Origin: Corticibacter populi
GTDB taxonomy: Bacteria > Pseudomonadota > Gammaproteobacteria > Burkholderiales > Burkholderiaceae_C
Direction: 5' to 3'
NCBI RefSeq assembly: GCF_004217315.1
Contig: NZ_SGWR01000001.1
Location: forward strand, 372,001-436,000
DNA length: 64,000 nucleotides
Position 1 is the first letter of the stretch. Every line of letters begins with the position of its first letter. The notes beneath the pieces were generated by a model. It was not told the origin of the DNA and ran no database searches. It saw only the letters and a list, made by a program, of their open reading frames with translations. The translations under genes were made by a program, and so were the position numbers. Below, one piece after another: positions 1-8,832 of this stretch.

Positions 1-45
1 CCCACCATGGTGTTCGGGCACGATAGCAGCAAAAAAAAGCACTGA
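1..45 (+). CDS. possible C-terminal end of a gene entering from the left
   Basis: Frame 1 is open from the first base to a TGA at 43-45 and reads PTMVFGHDSSKKKH, a short charged tail of the kind often found at a protein C-terminus. Nothing else supports it, and another frame is also open to about base 92. Bases 46-244, between this stop and the next gene, hold no feature I can recognise. Confidence 0.25.
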   Translation, partial: PTMVFGHDSSKKKH

Positions 46-244
46 CAAGGTAAATTCCGGGCATTTGTTGTTACGAATCAAAACATTTTGAGGCGTGTTG
101 CCCGATCGCAACGACAGGGTGAATTTCAATGCAAATCAGCGGCTTGTGCTGGTTTCTTGATGGCTGCTATGTAACACGATCGGCCTGTTTGCACAGAACG
201 CCGCGAAGGGCAAACCGGGCCGGTCAATGGGCATCCAGATGGCT

Positions 245-1225
245 TCAATCGACCTGCGCGCCCGTGGCCTTGACGATGGGCGCATAGCGTTCACGCTCGG
301 CATGCATGAAGGCATCGAAATCGGCTGCGGTGCTGGGGGCGGGGGTGGCCAGCAGCATCTCGAAGCGCTGGGCGATGTCCCGGCCGCCCAGTGCCTCGGT
401 AAAGACACGGTTGAGCCGGGCGATGGACGCCTCTGGCGTGCCGGCCGGCACGACCAGACCCCACCAGGTATCGATGGCGAAGCCGGGCAGGGTCGCGGCC
501 ATGGTGGGCACGGCGGGCAACTGGCTGCTGGGCTCGAGGGTGGTGACAGCCAACGGGGTCAGCTTGCCCGCGCGGATGTTGGGGGCGGCGGCGGCCAGAT
601 TGTCGAAGTTGAAATCGACTTCTCTGGAGAGCAGGGCGAGCTGCGCCGGGCTGGCGCCGTTGTAGGGCACATGCACGGCATCGATGCCGGCCATGTTCTT
701 GAACAGTTCGCCGGCCAGATGGCCGGCGCTGCCGTTGCCGCCACTGCCATAGTTGAGCTTGCCCGGATGCTGCCGGGCGTAGGCAATCAGATCCTGCAGC
801 GACTCGATGCCCTTGGCGCGGGCGGCGTCGCTGTTCATGACCAGCACATTGGGAATGCGGGCGACCAGGGTAACGCCGGCGAAATCCTTGGCTGGGTCAT
901 AGGGCATGCTCTGGTACAGCCATGGATTGATGGCGATGGTGGCGACGGCGGCAATACCCAGCGTCTTGCCATCGGCGGCGGCGCGCGCGACCTGGCCCAG
1001 GCCGATGTTGCCGCCCGCTCCCGGCCGGTTGTCGATGATGATGGTGCCCAACTCGCCCTTGGCAGCCTCGGCCAGGGCGCGCGCGGTGGTGTCCAGCGGG
1101 CCGCCCGGCGCATAGGGCACGACGATGGTAGTCACCGCCTGCGCATCGGCTGGTGCGGCATGCGCATGCAGGGAGAGGAGGCCCAGGACGGACAGGGCCA
1201 GGGCTGCGATGGTTCTTGGATTCAT
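245..1225 (-). CDS. Bug-family tripartite tricarboxylate transporter substrate-binding protein
   Basis: Periplasmic solute-binding protein of the Bug/TctC family, which captures small carboxylates or related compounds. I start it at the ATG at 1225, giving 326 aa, because this places a clean signal peptide at residues 1-23 (hydrophobic core AALALSVLGLLSL, cleavage after AHA). The family hallmarks follow: the VVPYAPGGPLDTTAR segment near residue 36, then IIDNRPGAGGNIG and the later NYGSGGNGSAGHLAGELF segment. An upstream in-frame ATG at 1273 is possible but would bury the signal peptide, and neither start has a strong ribosome-binding site. No membrane subunits TctA/TctB lie nearby, so it is an orphan binding protein, as most Bug proteins are. 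The ligand cannot be told from sequence. Confidence 0.9.
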   Translation of the reverse strand: MNPRTIAALALSVLGLLSLHAHAAPADAQAVTTIVVPYAPGGPLDTTARALAEAAKGELGTIIIDNRPGAGGNIGLGQVARAAADGKTLGIAAVATIAINPWLYQSMPYDPAKDFAGVTLVARIPNVLVMNSDAARAKGIESLQDLIAYARQHPGKLNYGSGGNGSAGHLAGELFKNMAGIDAVHVPYNGASPAQLALLSREVDFNFDNLAAAAPNIRAGKLTPLAVTTLEPSSQLPAVPTMAATLPGFAIDTWWGLVVPAGTPEASIARLNRVFTEALGGRDIAQRFEMLLATPAPSTAADFDAFMHAERERYAPIVKATGAQVD

Positions 1226-1306
1226 GGCGATGCGAAGGGAGGTCAGGGCGCCGGCTGCGATGCGGCGGGGCACGGAGATTGGATGGGGCGCTGAGTGTGG
1301 CGGGGA

Positions 1307-2356
1307 TTATGCCGCCACGTCGGCAGCGGTCGTGAAGGCGTCGGCGTAGAAGGCGTCCTCGGGCAGACTGCGGCTCTCGGTGTAGGCCGTGCGTGCGCTG
1401 TCGACCACGATCGGTGCCCCGCAGGCGTAGACCTCATGGCCAGAGAGATCATCGAAGTCGTCCAGCACGGCCTGGTGCACGAAGCCGGTACGGCCCTGCC
1501 AGTCGTCCTCGGGCAGGGCGTTTGAGACGACCGGCACGTAGTGCAGATTCGGCAGGCTGCGGACTTGCTCCAGCACCCAGTCGTTCATGTAGAGGTCGGC
1601 CGGGCGGCGTCCGCCCCAGTAGAACGCGATCGGTCGCATGATGCGCTTGTGCCTGACATGTTCGAGCATGGCCTTGATGGGAGCGAAGCCGGTGCCGGAA
1701 GCCAGCAGGATGATGGGCTTGCCGGAATCCTCGCGCAGATAGAAGCTGCCGAAAGGTCCCTCGATGCGCAGGATTTCCTTTTCCTTCATGTTGGTGAAGA
1801 CATGCTCGGTGAATTGGCCGCCGGGATGGTGGCGGATGTGCAGTTCCAGCCCAGGCGACTCGGCCTGCACATGCGGAGCCACCGCCATCGAATAGGCGCG
1901 GCGCGAGCCGTCCTTGAGCAGGAACTCGACGTACTGTCCGGCGTGGTAGCGGAAGGTTTCCGTGGCTGGCAGCTGCAACAGCACCTGCATCACGTCCGGG
2001 CCCAGCGGTACCAGCTGGCGCACGCGCACGGGCATCTTGCGGATCGGGAAGGCTCGCTCGTCGGTAACCTGGCGTGACTCGATCACCACGTCGGTGAACG
2101 GCTTGGCGCGGCAGGTCAGGATGTAGCCTTGCTGGCGCTCCTGCTCGCTCAAGGCCTTGGCGGCATAGGGCAGCATCTGCACCTCGCCGCGCTCCATGCG
2201 GCACTTGCAGGAGCCGCAGGCGCCATCCTTGCAGCCATAGGGCAGGCCGATGCCCTGTCGGATCGCGGCGGCGAGAATGAACTCATCGGGCTGGGTCTGG
2301 AAACTGCGGGAACTGGGCAGGACGGTGACGTTGTAAGAGGTCGGCTGGCTGTTCAT
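1307..2356 (-). CDS. 2Fe-2S ferredoxin/NAD(P)H-flavin oxidoreductase (CDP-6-deoxy-delta-3,4-glucoseen reductase family)
   Basis: Electron-transfer flavoprotein of 349 aa from the ATG at 2356. An N-terminal plant-type ferredoxin domain carries the cluster cysteines C42, C47 and C50 (YGCKDGACGSCKC) and C82. A ferredoxin-NADP reductase module follows: the FAD-binding RAYSMA motif and, further on, the nucleotide-binding LLASGTGFAPIKAM and a late YACGAPIVV segment. Proteins like this are usually labelled CDP-6-deoxy-L-threo-D-glycero-4-hexulose-3-dehydrase reductase (AscD-like), but no deoxysugar genes are near, so its role is probably general electron supply to an unknown oxygenase or reductase. 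It is divergent from the SDR gene at 2460. Confidence 0.9.
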   Translation of the reverse strand: MNSQPTSYNVTVLPSSRSFQTQPDEFILAAAIRQGIGLPYGCKDGACGSCKCRMERGEVQMLPYAAKALSEQERQQGYILTCRAKPFTDVVIESRQVTDERAFPIRKMPVRVRQLVPLGPDVMQVLLQLPATETFRYHAGQYVEFLLKDGSRRAYSMAVAPHVQAESPGLELHIRHHPGGQFTEHVFTNMKEKEILRIEGPFGSFYLREDSGKPIILLASGTGFAPIKAMLEHVRHKRIMRPIAFYWGGRRPADLYMNDWVLEQVRSLPNLHYVPVVSNALPEDDWQGRTGFVHQAVLDDFDDLSGHEVYACGAPIVVDSARTAYTESRSLPEDAFYADAFTTAADVAA

Positions 2357-2459
2357 GGTCTTGAAGGCTGGCAGTGTGCATCCGGGCCGTCGCGCAGCGC
2401 GCGCTCGGTGTTTGCTGCTGTTTGCGTTAGCATCCCCGGTTTCTCTCCAACCGCGTATT

Positions 2460-3413
2460 GTGCCCTTGATTTCCCTGCCCCCTCGAGCCCTGCCGGCACG
2501 CTTTCGGCGCAGCCGTGTCCTGGTCATCGGCTGTGGCGACGTTGGCCTGCGCATGGTGCGGCAGCGGGCCGCACGATCGCCAACAGGGGCGGACGGCCCG
2601 CATGGCCCGCACGGTGTGCACTTTTATGCACTGACAAGCGATCCAGATCGTCGGCAGCTGTTGCGCGAGGCCGGCGTCACCCCCTTGCTGGGCAATCTTG
2701 ACCAGCCGCGCAGCCTGCGCCGGCTGGCGGGTCTCGCCACGTACCTGGTCCATCTGGCGCCGCCGCAGTCCAGAGGCGAGCAGGACCTGCGCAGCCGCGC
2801 GCTGCTGCAGGCGCTGCGGCGTGCTCGTCCACCCGCGGCGTGCGTTTATGTGTCGACCAGTGGCGTCTATGGAGACTGCCAGGGCCAATGGGTGCGCGAA
2901 ACGCGCGCACCAGCGCCGATGAGCGCGCGGGCCCGGAGACGCCTCGATGCCGAGCGCATGCTGCGCCGGGTCAATCGTGCGGGCTGGCGCACCATGGTGC
3001 TGCGGGCCCCCGGCATTTATGCGCTCGACCGGGCACAGGGCACGCCTGCGGCGCGCCTGCAGCGGGGCACGCCGGTGCTGCGCAGCGAGGACGATGTATT
3101 CACCAACCACATCCATGCCGACGACCTGGCGCGGGCCTGCTGGCTGGCGCTGTGGCGAGGCGCTCCCGGGCGCGTCTTCAACGCCAATGACGACACGGTG
3201 CTCCGAATGGGCGATTACTTCGATCTGGCGGCCCGGCTCCTGTGCTTGCCGGCGCCGCCACGCATCAGCCGCGAGCAGGCGCAGAATGTGCTGACGCCCG
3301 CCATGCTCAGCTTCATGAGCGAATCGCGCCGCCTCGACAACCACCGCCTCAAGCATGAGTTGCGGCTGCGGCTGCATTACCCGACGGTGACCGAAGGTCT
3401 GGGAGTCGGTTGA
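2460..3413 (+). CDS. NAD(P)-dependent SDR-family oxidoreductase (YeeZ-like)
   Basis: Extended-SDR protein of about 317 aa. The Rossmann fold begins with VLVIGCGDVG near residue 20. The YVSTSGVYGD segment contains the serine and tyrosine expected of an SDR active site, although a canonical YxxxK is not obvious, as in YeeZ-type proteins. Later HADDLARAC and VFNANDD segments are typical of epimerase-like SDRs. The start is uncertain: the frame is open back to an ATG at 2355, but that overlaps the divergent gene's start codon and gives a non-conserved leader, so I favour the GTG at 2460. The substrate is unknown. Confidence 0.75.
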   Translation: MPLISLPPRALPARFRRSRVLVIGCGDVGLRMVRQRAARSPTGADGPHGPHGVHFYALTSDPDRRQLLREAGVTPLLGNLDQPRSLRRLAGLATYLVHLAPPQSRGEQDLRSRALLQALRRARPPAACVYVSTSGVYGDCQGQWVRETRAPAPMSARARRRLDAERMLRRVNRAGWRTMVLRAPGIYALDRAQGTPAARLQRGTPVLRSEDDVFTNHIHADDLARACWLALWRGAPGRVFNANDDTVLRMGDYFDLAARLLCLPAPPRISREQAQNVLTPAMLSFMSESRRLDNHRLKHELRLRLHYPTVTEGLGVG

Positions 3414-3446
3414 TGGCCTTGCTGTGCTGACTACCCGACCCCGTAA

Positions 3447-3467
3447 AAGATCGTCAACAGGTTCTTA
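3447..3467. repeat. single arm of the AGAACCTGTT repeat family
   Basis: The plus strand reads AAGATCGTCAACAGGTTCTT followed by A. The same string, with three substitutions, is the right arm of the hairpin at 23122-23160. Read on the minus strand, its first bases TAA are the stop codon of the DUF4124 gene ending at 3465. See the copies at 12772, 43891 and 62903. Confidence 0.6.
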
Positions 3468-4307
3468 GCGCCTTGGCAGAAGGTCGTCTTGTGGCCCGGC
3501 CCCTGGCGCCTGCACGGGCACAGGTGGCTTGATGTTGGGGAAAATCACCGGCGCGTTGGTCTGCGGTGGCCGGGGCGGCGCAGGCGGCCGCTGCCCGCCG
3601 GGAGGCTGGGGCCGGGGTGGTGGTGGGGCGTACCACCCGCCGCTGCCCGGCCAGCCATGGTTGCCGGGGTAGGGTGGGCGGCGTGGCACCACGATGATGG
3701 GCGACACCTGTTGCGCGGCACGATTGCGCTGTATGGCGGCATAGCTGGCCGGATCCAGGCAGGCGCGGTCGACCTGATCCTGCGCGGCCAGCAGCCGGGC
3801 ACGTTCTTCGCTGCTGTAGCGGCCGTGGTCGAGGGTCGCGGCCTCCAATGCGGCATGGGCGTCGCGGCAGGCGGCGGAGTTGGCATGGCCGCCCGTTCTG
3901 GGTGCCGCGATGGCTTGCGCTGCGGCCCGCTCGGCCTGCAGGCGGCGTTCGGCTTCCAGGCGCTCGATCTCGAGCTGCATTTCGCGTTCCCGCAGTTGCT
4001 GACGTTCGGCGTTGCGCTGCCGAGCTTCTTCGGCTCGCAGGCGGTCGGCCTCGATCTGCTCGGCGGTTCTGGGCGCTTCGATCTGGGCCGCGCGGGCCCC
4101 TTTGGGGCAGGCGGCATCGGTGTACTGCACCTGTCCGGCGGCATCGATGCAGCGGTTGACCTGGGCCTGCGCGGCGCCGGATCCAGCACCCAGCAGCAAG
4201 GCGGCCATGACCACGCATACTTGCATAACTGCATGGCGGCCGGAACGGCGCGGCGCGGCGGATGCAAGGGCAGGACGGTGCGGCTGGATCAGGTCGGCCA
4301 TGCTCAT
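3465..4307 (-). CDS. DUF4124-domain envelope protein with coiled-coil and proline-rich tail
   Basis: Protein of 280 aa. Its ATG overlaps the stop of the upstream lipoprotein gene (ATGA at 4304-4307), which suggests translational coupling. After a long n-region, a hydrophobic segment at about residues 29-48 ends in AQA, a likely signal-peptidase site. If the internal ATG at 4226 is used, the signal peptide would be conventional. Next comes a DUF4124 module (VNRCIDAAGQVQYTDAACP), a charged helical stretch rich in E, R, Q and A (about 80-135) that probably forms a coiled coil, and a C-terminal third dominated by P, G and R. Function unknown; export to the periplasm is inferred. Confidence 0.75.
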   Translation of the reverse strand: MSMADLIQPHRPALASAAPRRSGRHAVMQVCVVMAALLLGAGSGAAQAQVNRCIDAAGQVQYTDAACPKGARAAQIEAPRTAEQIEADRLRAEEARQRNAERQQLREREMQLEIERLEAERRLQAERAAAQAIAAPRTGGHANSAACRDAHAALEAATLDHGRYSSEERARLLAAQDQVDRACLDPASYAAIQRNRAAQQVSPIIVVPRRPPYPGNHGWPGSGGWYAPPPPRPQPPGGQRPPAPPRPPQTNAPVIFPNIKPPVPVQAPGAGPQDDLLPRR

Positions 4308-4837
4308 CGCTCGTCGTTGGCTGGCATGCCTGGGCGATAGGTGATGTTGCCGCGCAGCGGCGTGCGTTGGCGGGGCTGTTGCGATTGCGGCGGCAAGGGC
4401 GGGCGCTGTGTCGATGCTCCCGGTGGCACCGCAGATGGTGGATTGGGCCTCGGTTGCGCCGGACCCTGGGCCTGCGGTGGCTGCGGCCGGCCGGGTCGAT
4501 CCTGGCCTGGCCGTGGTGGCCGGGGTCCGGCACCGGGACGATGGGCGGGGGGGCGGTTGGCCAGTGGCGGAGGCGGTGGACGATAGCCGCCCGGTGGTGC
4601 ATAGCGCGGTGGATGGGGGCTGCGGTAGCGGGGGGCGGGCCAGTAGCCGTAGGCGGGACCGGGAATCACCGGTGTCGCATACACGAGGCCAGGGTCATAG
4701 ACCCCATAGCTGCCATAGCCATAGCCGAATTCGCCGTAGCCCTGGCCGGCATAGTAGCCATCGGTCACTGCACAACCGCCAAGCAGCATGGCCGCGGCGG
4801 CCATGCCGAGCCGGGTGAACCAGTTTGCGTGGGACAT
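4304..4837 (-). CDS. proline- and tyrosine-rich lipoprotein
   Basis: Protein of 177 aa with a lipoprotein signal: a hydrophobic segment at residues 9-18 followed by the lipobox LGGC, so Cys22 would be lipidated. The mature part begins with a Gly/Tyr-rich stretch (GYGEFGYGYGSYGVYD) and continues as low-complexity proline, arginine and glycine. Such composition suggests an extended, wall-spanning or surface-associated chain. I recognise no catalytic domain. It lies upstream of, and overlaps by 4 nt, the DUF4124 gene, so the two are probably made together. Confidence 0.7.
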   Translation of the reverse strand: MSHANWFTRLGMAAAAMLLGGCAVTDGYYAGQGYGEFGYGYGSYGVYDPGLVYATPVIPGPAYGYWPAPRYRSPHPPRYAPPGGYRPPPPPLANRPPAHRPGAGPRPPRPGQDRPGRPQPPQAQGPAQPRPNPPSAVPPGASTQRPPLPPQSQQPRQRTPLRGNITYRPGMPANDER

Positions 4838-5097
4838 GCGTTATTCCTGCAGATGCTGAGAATGGGTGAATGAAGCATGACAGGTTTGGAAAACCGCATG
4901 GCGCTTGTGGGGGACATGCCTAGCGCAGCAGTCTGCCAACAGGGACCGGGATTGCGCAAGTGGTGCAAGCGGTGCATGTCGATGCCGGGACGGGCGTTTT
5001 GCACCATCATGTCGTACCCTGCCTGTTTCAACGCATGGCGCTGAGATGGGTTGACTGGTTCGGTGCGAACCAGCGCAATCATGGCACCATGCATAAT

Positions 5098-5114
5098 TGC
5101 ACCAAAAAAGTGCA
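5098..5114 (+). promoter_or_regulatory. NtrC-type operator, distal
   Basis: TGCACC-AAAAA-AGTGCA fits the dyad TGCACC-N5-GGTGCA with one mismatch. Its centre lies about 50 bp, close to five helical turns, from the proximal operator and about 160 bp upstream of the start site predicted from the sigma-54 promoter. That is enhancer-like spacing. Confidence 0.7.
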
Positions 5115-5147
5115 AATAAAATGAATCACAATATTGGTGCAATCAAT

Positions 5148-5164
5148 TGCATTTAATTGGTGCA
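5148..5164 (+). promoter_or_regulatory. NtrC-type operator, proximal
   Basis: TGCATT-TAATT-GGTGCA matches 10 of the 12 dyad bases of the NtrC consensus. It is centred about 110 bp upstream of the predicted sigma-54 start site. A third overlapping half-site (GGTGCA at 5136) faces it. Confidence 0.65.
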
Positions 5165-5239
5165 TCATGCGGTGGCGCTGAATCAGCCGGTGCATGGCTG
5201 TTTGCTGGCCTTCTCCATGCCAGTGCTTGCGCACGTTTT

Positions 5240-5255
5240 TGGCACATATTTTGCT
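5240..5255 (+). promoter_or_regulatory. sigma-54 promoter of glnA
   Basis: TGGCACATATTTTGCT matches the sigma-54 (RpoN) -24/-12 pattern TGGCAC-N5-TTGCW with the required 10-bp spacing between the GG and GC doublets. Transcription should begin near 5266, about 40 bp before the glnA start codon. With the upstream NtrC operators and the linked ntrBC genes this implies nitrogen-limitation control. Confidence 0.9.
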
Positions 5256-5304
5256 CGATCTGTGCCATCCCTTCTACCCAATGAAACAACAGCAGGAGTG
5301 CTCG

Positions 5305-6720
5305 ATGGTAAAGACAGTTGATGATGTCATGCAAATGATCAAGGAAAACGAGGTCAAGTTCATTGACTTCCGCTTCACTGACACGCGTGGCAAGGAGCAG
5401 CACGTCACGGTGCCCGTGTCGGCTTTCAGCGAAGACAACTTCAGCTCGGGTCAGGCCTTCGATGGCTCATCGATCGCCGGCTGGAAGGGCATCGAAGCCT
5501 CCGACATGCAACTGATGCCCGACCCGGATTCCGCCAACATCGATCCGTTCTTCCAGGAACCCACGCTGTTCCTGACCTGTGACGTGATCGATCCGGCCGA
5601 TGGCAAGCCCTATGAGCGCGATCCGCGCTCCACCGCCAAGCGTGCCGAGGCCTATCTGAAGGCCTCGGGCCTGGGCGATACCGCCTACTTCGGTCCGGAA
5701 CCCGAATTCTTCATCTTTGATGGCGTACGCTTCGAAAACTCGATGGGCCGCGTCTTCTATGAAATCGAAGAGTACGAAGCGCCCTGGAACACGGGCTCGA
5801 AGCTCGAAGGCGGCAACCGCGGCCACCGTCCCACAGTCAAGGGCGGCTATTTCCCGGTACCGCCGGTCGACAGCACGCAGGACATGCGTGCCGAGATGTC
5901 GCTGGTGCTCGAATCGCTGGGCATCCCTGTCGAGGTGTTCCACCACGAAGTCGCTGGTGCCGGCCAGAACGAGATCGGTACCAAGTTCAACACGCTGGTC
6001 AAGCGTGCCGACTGGACGCAGACTCTGAAGTACGTGGTGCAGAACGTCGCCAACCTTTATGGCAAGACGGCCACCTTCATGCCCAAGCCGCTGGTGGGTG
6101 ACAACGGCTCCGGCATGCACGTGCACCAATCCGTCTGGAAGGATGGCAAGAACCTGTTCGCCGGTGACGGCTACGCTGGTCTCTCGGACTTTGCGCTGTA
6201 CTACATCGGCGGCATCATCAAGCACGCCCGTGCACTCAATGCCATCACCAACCCCAGCACCAACAGCTACAAGCGTCTGGTGCCGGGCTTCGAAGCCCCG
6301 GTCAAGCTCGCCTATTCGGCCAAGAACCGCTCGGCCTCGATCCGCGTGCCATTCGTCTCCAATCCGAAGGGCCGCCGCATCGAAGCGCGCTTCCCCGATC
6401 CGATGGCCAACCCGTACCTGTGCTTTGCCGCACTGCTGATGGCGGGCCTGGACGGTGTCGAAAACAAGATCCATCCGGGTGAAGCCGCCACCAAGGATCT
6501 GTATCACCTGCCGCCGGAAGAGGATGCGCTGATCCCGACCGTCTGCCACAGCCTGGACCAGGCGCTGGAGGCACTGGATGCCGATCGCGCTTTCCTGACC
6601 AAGGGTGGTGTGTTCACCGACGCCATGCTCGATGCCTACATCGACCTGAAGATGGCTGAAGTCACGCGCTTCCGCCAGGCCGTGCACCCGGTCGAATACG
6701 AGATGTACTACTCGCTGTAA
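5305..6720 (+). CDS. glnA: type I glutamine synthetase
   Basis: Dodecameric GSI of 471 aa that condenses glutamate and ammonia with ATP. The chosen ATG at 5305 gives the family's usual N-terminus ([14 protein letters not shown]) and follows a CAGGAG ribosome-binding site; an in-frame ATG at 5281 would add eight residues. Visible hallmarks are [17 protein letters not shown] (latch and metal region), [10 protein letters not shown], the [10 protein letters not shown] glutamate/ammonium site and NRSASIRVP. The adenylylation tyrosine is present at residue 400 in [10 protein letters not shown], so activity is expected to be tuned by GlnE. Transcription is from the sigma-54 promoter at 5240, and a strong terminator follows the gene. 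Confidence 0.98.
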   Translation: MVKTVDDVMQMIKENEVKFIDFRFTDTRGKEQHVTVPVSAFSEDNFSSGQAFDGSSIAGWKGIEASDMQLMPDPDSANIDPFFQEPTLFLTCDVIDPADGKPYERDPRSTAKRAEAYLKASGLGDTAYFGPEPEFFIFDGVRFENSMGRVFYEIEEYEAPWNTGSKLEGGNRGHRPTVKGGYFPVPPVDSTQDMRAEMSLVLESLGIPVEVFHHEVAGAGQNEIGTKFNTLVKRADWTQTLKYVVQNVANLYGKTATFMPKPLVGDNGSGMHVHQSVWKDGKNLFAGDGYAGLSDFALYYIGGIIKHARALNAITNPSTNSYKRLVPGFEAPVKLAYSAKNRSASIRVPFVSNPKGRRIEARFPDPMANPYLCFAALLMAGLDGVENKIHPGEAATKDLYHLPPEEDALIPTVCHSLDQALEALDADRAFLTKGGVFTDAMLDAYIDLKMAEVTRFRQAVHPVEYEMYYSL

Positions 6721-6754
6721 TCGGCGATTGGCCCCCTCTCTGGGTCCATGCCAG

Positions 6755-6783
6755 GCTGCCACCTTCGGGTGGCAGCTTTTTTT
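6755..6783 (+). terminator. rho-independent terminator of glnA
   Basis: A perfect 9-bp stem GCTGCCACC/GGTGGCAGC closed by a TTCG loop, followed by seven T. It starts 35 nt after the glnA stop. Confidence 0.93.
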
Positions 6784-6975
6784 CATGGTGGATGTCACAG
6801 CGTGGCGGTGGATGCCGGCCTTCTTTGCACGGCCGGGGCGTGCGCGGGCCATGGATTGGGGTAATATGGCAGTTCGCCTGCGAGGCGAAAGGGGGTTGCT
6901 CCTAATCTCTTGAATTTGTTAATCATTTCTGGATGACAGGGCGATTCGATGAAGCGCAAAGCGGAATTACCAAGA

Positions 6976-7470
6976 ATGAAAAAGACAAGCCTTGGCCTGT
7001 GGTGCCTGCTGGCATGGTGCAGTGTGGGTTTTGCCCAGGAGCGGGTCTATCGCTGCGGCAACGAATACACGAACAACCCGGTGGTGGCCAAGGAGCGCAA
7101 CTGCCAGCCCCTGGAGGGCGGCAACGTCACGGTGATCCAAAGTTCGGGTACGCGTGCGACGCCGCCGAGCCGGCCGGCAGCTGCACCGGCACAGGCCAGT
7201 TCCGCATCCAGCGCCTCCCGGGTGGCCGATACGGCGCAGCGCTCGCGCGACGCCGATGCGCGTGCCATTCTGGAGGCCGAGCTCAAGAAGTCCGAGGAAC
7301 GCTTGGCTGCGCTGCAGACCGAATACAACGATGGCTATCCAGTACGCACGGCACTGGAGCTGCGCAATCCGCAGGGTTATCTGGAGCGCACCGCGGAACT
7401 CAAAGCCAATATCGAGCGCACGCAGGCCGATATCGAGAGCATCCGGCGCGAAATTGCCCGCCAGCGCTGA
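6976..7470 (+). CDS. DUF4124-domain periplasmic protein
   Basis: Small exported protein of 164 aa lying between glnA and ntrB. From the ATG at 6976 the N-terminus is a standard signal peptide (MKKTSLGLWCLLAWCSVGFA, cleavage before QERVYRC); an upstream in-frame ATG at 6949 adds nine residues. The DUF4124-like head has paired cysteines (YRCGNEYTNNPVVAKERNC), then an Ala/Ser/Pro linker, then a charged helix (about 90-164) that likely forms a coiled coil. Function unknown. A hairpin with flanking A and T runs ends the transcript. Confidence 0.85.
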   Translation: MKKTSLGLWCLLAWCSVGFAQERVYRCGNEYTNNPVVAKERNCQPLEGGNVTVIQSSGTRATPPSRPAAAPAQASSASSASRVADTAQRSRDADARAILEAELKKSEERLAALQTEYNDGYPVRTALELRNPQGYLERTAELKANIERTQADIESIRREIARQR

Positions 7471-7515
7471 TGGTCGAGCGGCCTGTGCCACGGCCGCGCC
7501 ATGGCATGACAACGC

Positions 7516-7552
7516 AAAAACCCCGCAGGGTGTTCGCCCTCGCGGGGTTTTT
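7516..7552. terminator. bidirectional-looking rho-independent terminator
   Basis: An A-run precedes and a T-run follows a stem whose outer arms are CCCCGC and GCGGGG, so it could act in either direction. It separates the DUF4124 gene from ntrB, implying that ntrBC has its own promoter within 7553-7735. I could not identify that promoter with confidence. Confidence 0.88.
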
Positions 7553-7735
7553 GCCTGTCATGGAGCTGGCCTGGAACGATGACCGAAAAGTGTGCACGAA
7601 GATTGCTGGGATAAACGCAGCGCGGCCCCACATGCCATGAACGATGGCCTGGAGAGAGGACGCCGTGAACCGCAACAAGGCCATTGAGGTCGGGGCCATG
7701 GAAGCTGGCTTCGGGTTCGAATGGCAGGGAAGGCA

Positions 7736-8791
7736 ATGATGCAAACCGATTTTGACATGCTGGCGGCCTTGATCGTCAGGCTCGACCGCAGCGCCCACAT
7801 CATCGACGCGAACGCGGCAACGGAGAGCGTACTGGGCTTGTCTCGCCGCAAGCTGCGCGGCCTGAGTTTCACGCAATTCATGCCGCAGTCAGAGGCGTTC
7901 GAGATGGCCTTTGCCAAGGCCACCCAGCCCAGCGATTTCCTGATCTTCCGCTTCGAGACCAGTCTGCAGGGGCCGGCTCATGACGATCCGGTCATTCCGG
8001 TGCAGGCGAACCTGACACGGCTCGATGCCGCGCAGGAATGGCTGATGGAGATGTGGCCCCTCAACGAACAGGCCCGCCATCAGCAAGAGTCGCGTATCCA
8101 CGAGTTGGCCGAGACCAACAAGATGCTGCTGCGCAACCTGGCCCATGAGATCAAGAATCCGCTGGGCGGCATCCGTGGCGCGGCGCAGTTGTTGGGCATG
8201 GAGGTGCAGGATCCAGAGCTGCTGGAATACAGCCAGGTCATCATGCACGAGGCCGACCGGCTGCAGGCGCTGGTGGATCGGCTGCTGGAGCCGCATCGCC
8301 ATCCGCAGACGCTCGAGGACGTCAACATCCATGAGGTCTGCGAGCATGTGCGTTCATTGGTGCTGCTGGAATTTCCCAAGGGCCTGACGATCGAACAGGA
8401 CTACGATATCTCGTTGCCGGACTTCAAGGGCGATCGCAACCAGCTTGTGCAGGCCATTCTGAACATCGTGCAGAACGCTGCGCTGGTGCTCAAGCCCAAG
8501 ATCGCTCAGGGCACGGCGCGCATCGAATTGCGCACGCGCGTGGCACGCCAGGTCTACATCGGCATGAAACTGCACCGGTTGGCACTGGAATTGCATGTAG
8601 TGGACAACGGCCCTGGCATCAGCCCCGAAATCCGCGAACGGATTTTTTATCCGCTGGTCTCTGGTCGGGATGGTGGCTCGGGCCTTGGTCTGAGCTTGGC
8701 GCAAACCTACATCCAGCGCCACCATGGCATCGTCGAATGCGAAAGCGTGCCGGGCCGCACCTGTTTCAAGATCACCATCCCGCTGACATGA
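7736..8791 (+). CDS. glnL: nitrogen regulation sensor histidine kinase NtrB
   Basis: Soluble sensor kinase/phosphatase of 351 aa that sets NtrC phosphorylation in response to PII. The AGGGAAGG ribosome-binding site at 7726-7733 points to the tandem ATGs at 7736/7739; an ATG at 7721 is less likely. Domains in order are an N-terminal PAS (about 1-115), a HisKA region with the phosphorylated histidine at residue 137 in LAHEIKNPLGG, and a GHKL ATPase with VDNGPGI and GGSGLGLS. No membrane segments, as expected for NtrB. It lies 41 nt upstream of ntrC in the usual order. Confidence 0.96.
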   Translation: MMQTDFDMLAALIVRLDRSAHIIDANAATESVLGLSRRKLRGLSFTQFMPQSEAFEMAFAKATQPSDFLIFRFETSLQGPAHDDPVIPVQANLTRLDAAQEWLMEMWPLNEQARHQQESRIHELAETNKMLLRNLAHEIKNPLGGIRGAAQLLGMEVQDPELLEYSQVIMHEADRLQALVDRLLEPHRHPQTLEDVNIHEVCEHVRSLVLLEFPKGLTIEQDYDISLPDFKGDRNQLVQAILNIVQNAALVLKPKIAQGTARIELRTRVARQVYIGMKLHRLALELHVVDNGPGISPEIRERIFYPLVSGRDGGSGLGLSLAQTYIQRHHGIVECESVPGRTCFKITIPLT

Positions 8792-8832
8792 CGTCGCCGG
8801 AACAAACAACCGAACTGAAAGGACATTGCCGT

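Larger units (their letters stand above)
4838..5304 (+). promoter_or_regulatory. glnA control region
   Basis: This 467-bp gap holds no gene. It is unusually rich in GGTGCA/TGCACC half-sites: about 4962, 4971, 5000, 5098, 5136, 5159 and 5189. That hexamer is the half-site of the NtrC operator. Two of them form 17-bp operators, annotated separately, upstream of a sigma-54 promoter. The part nearest glnA is much more AT-rich than its surroundings. Confidence 0.7.

Noticed and set aside
5143-5403. 86-codon minus-strand frame across the glnA start
   Set aside because: It crosses the sigma-54 promoter and the glnA N-terminus and has no similarity to a known protein.
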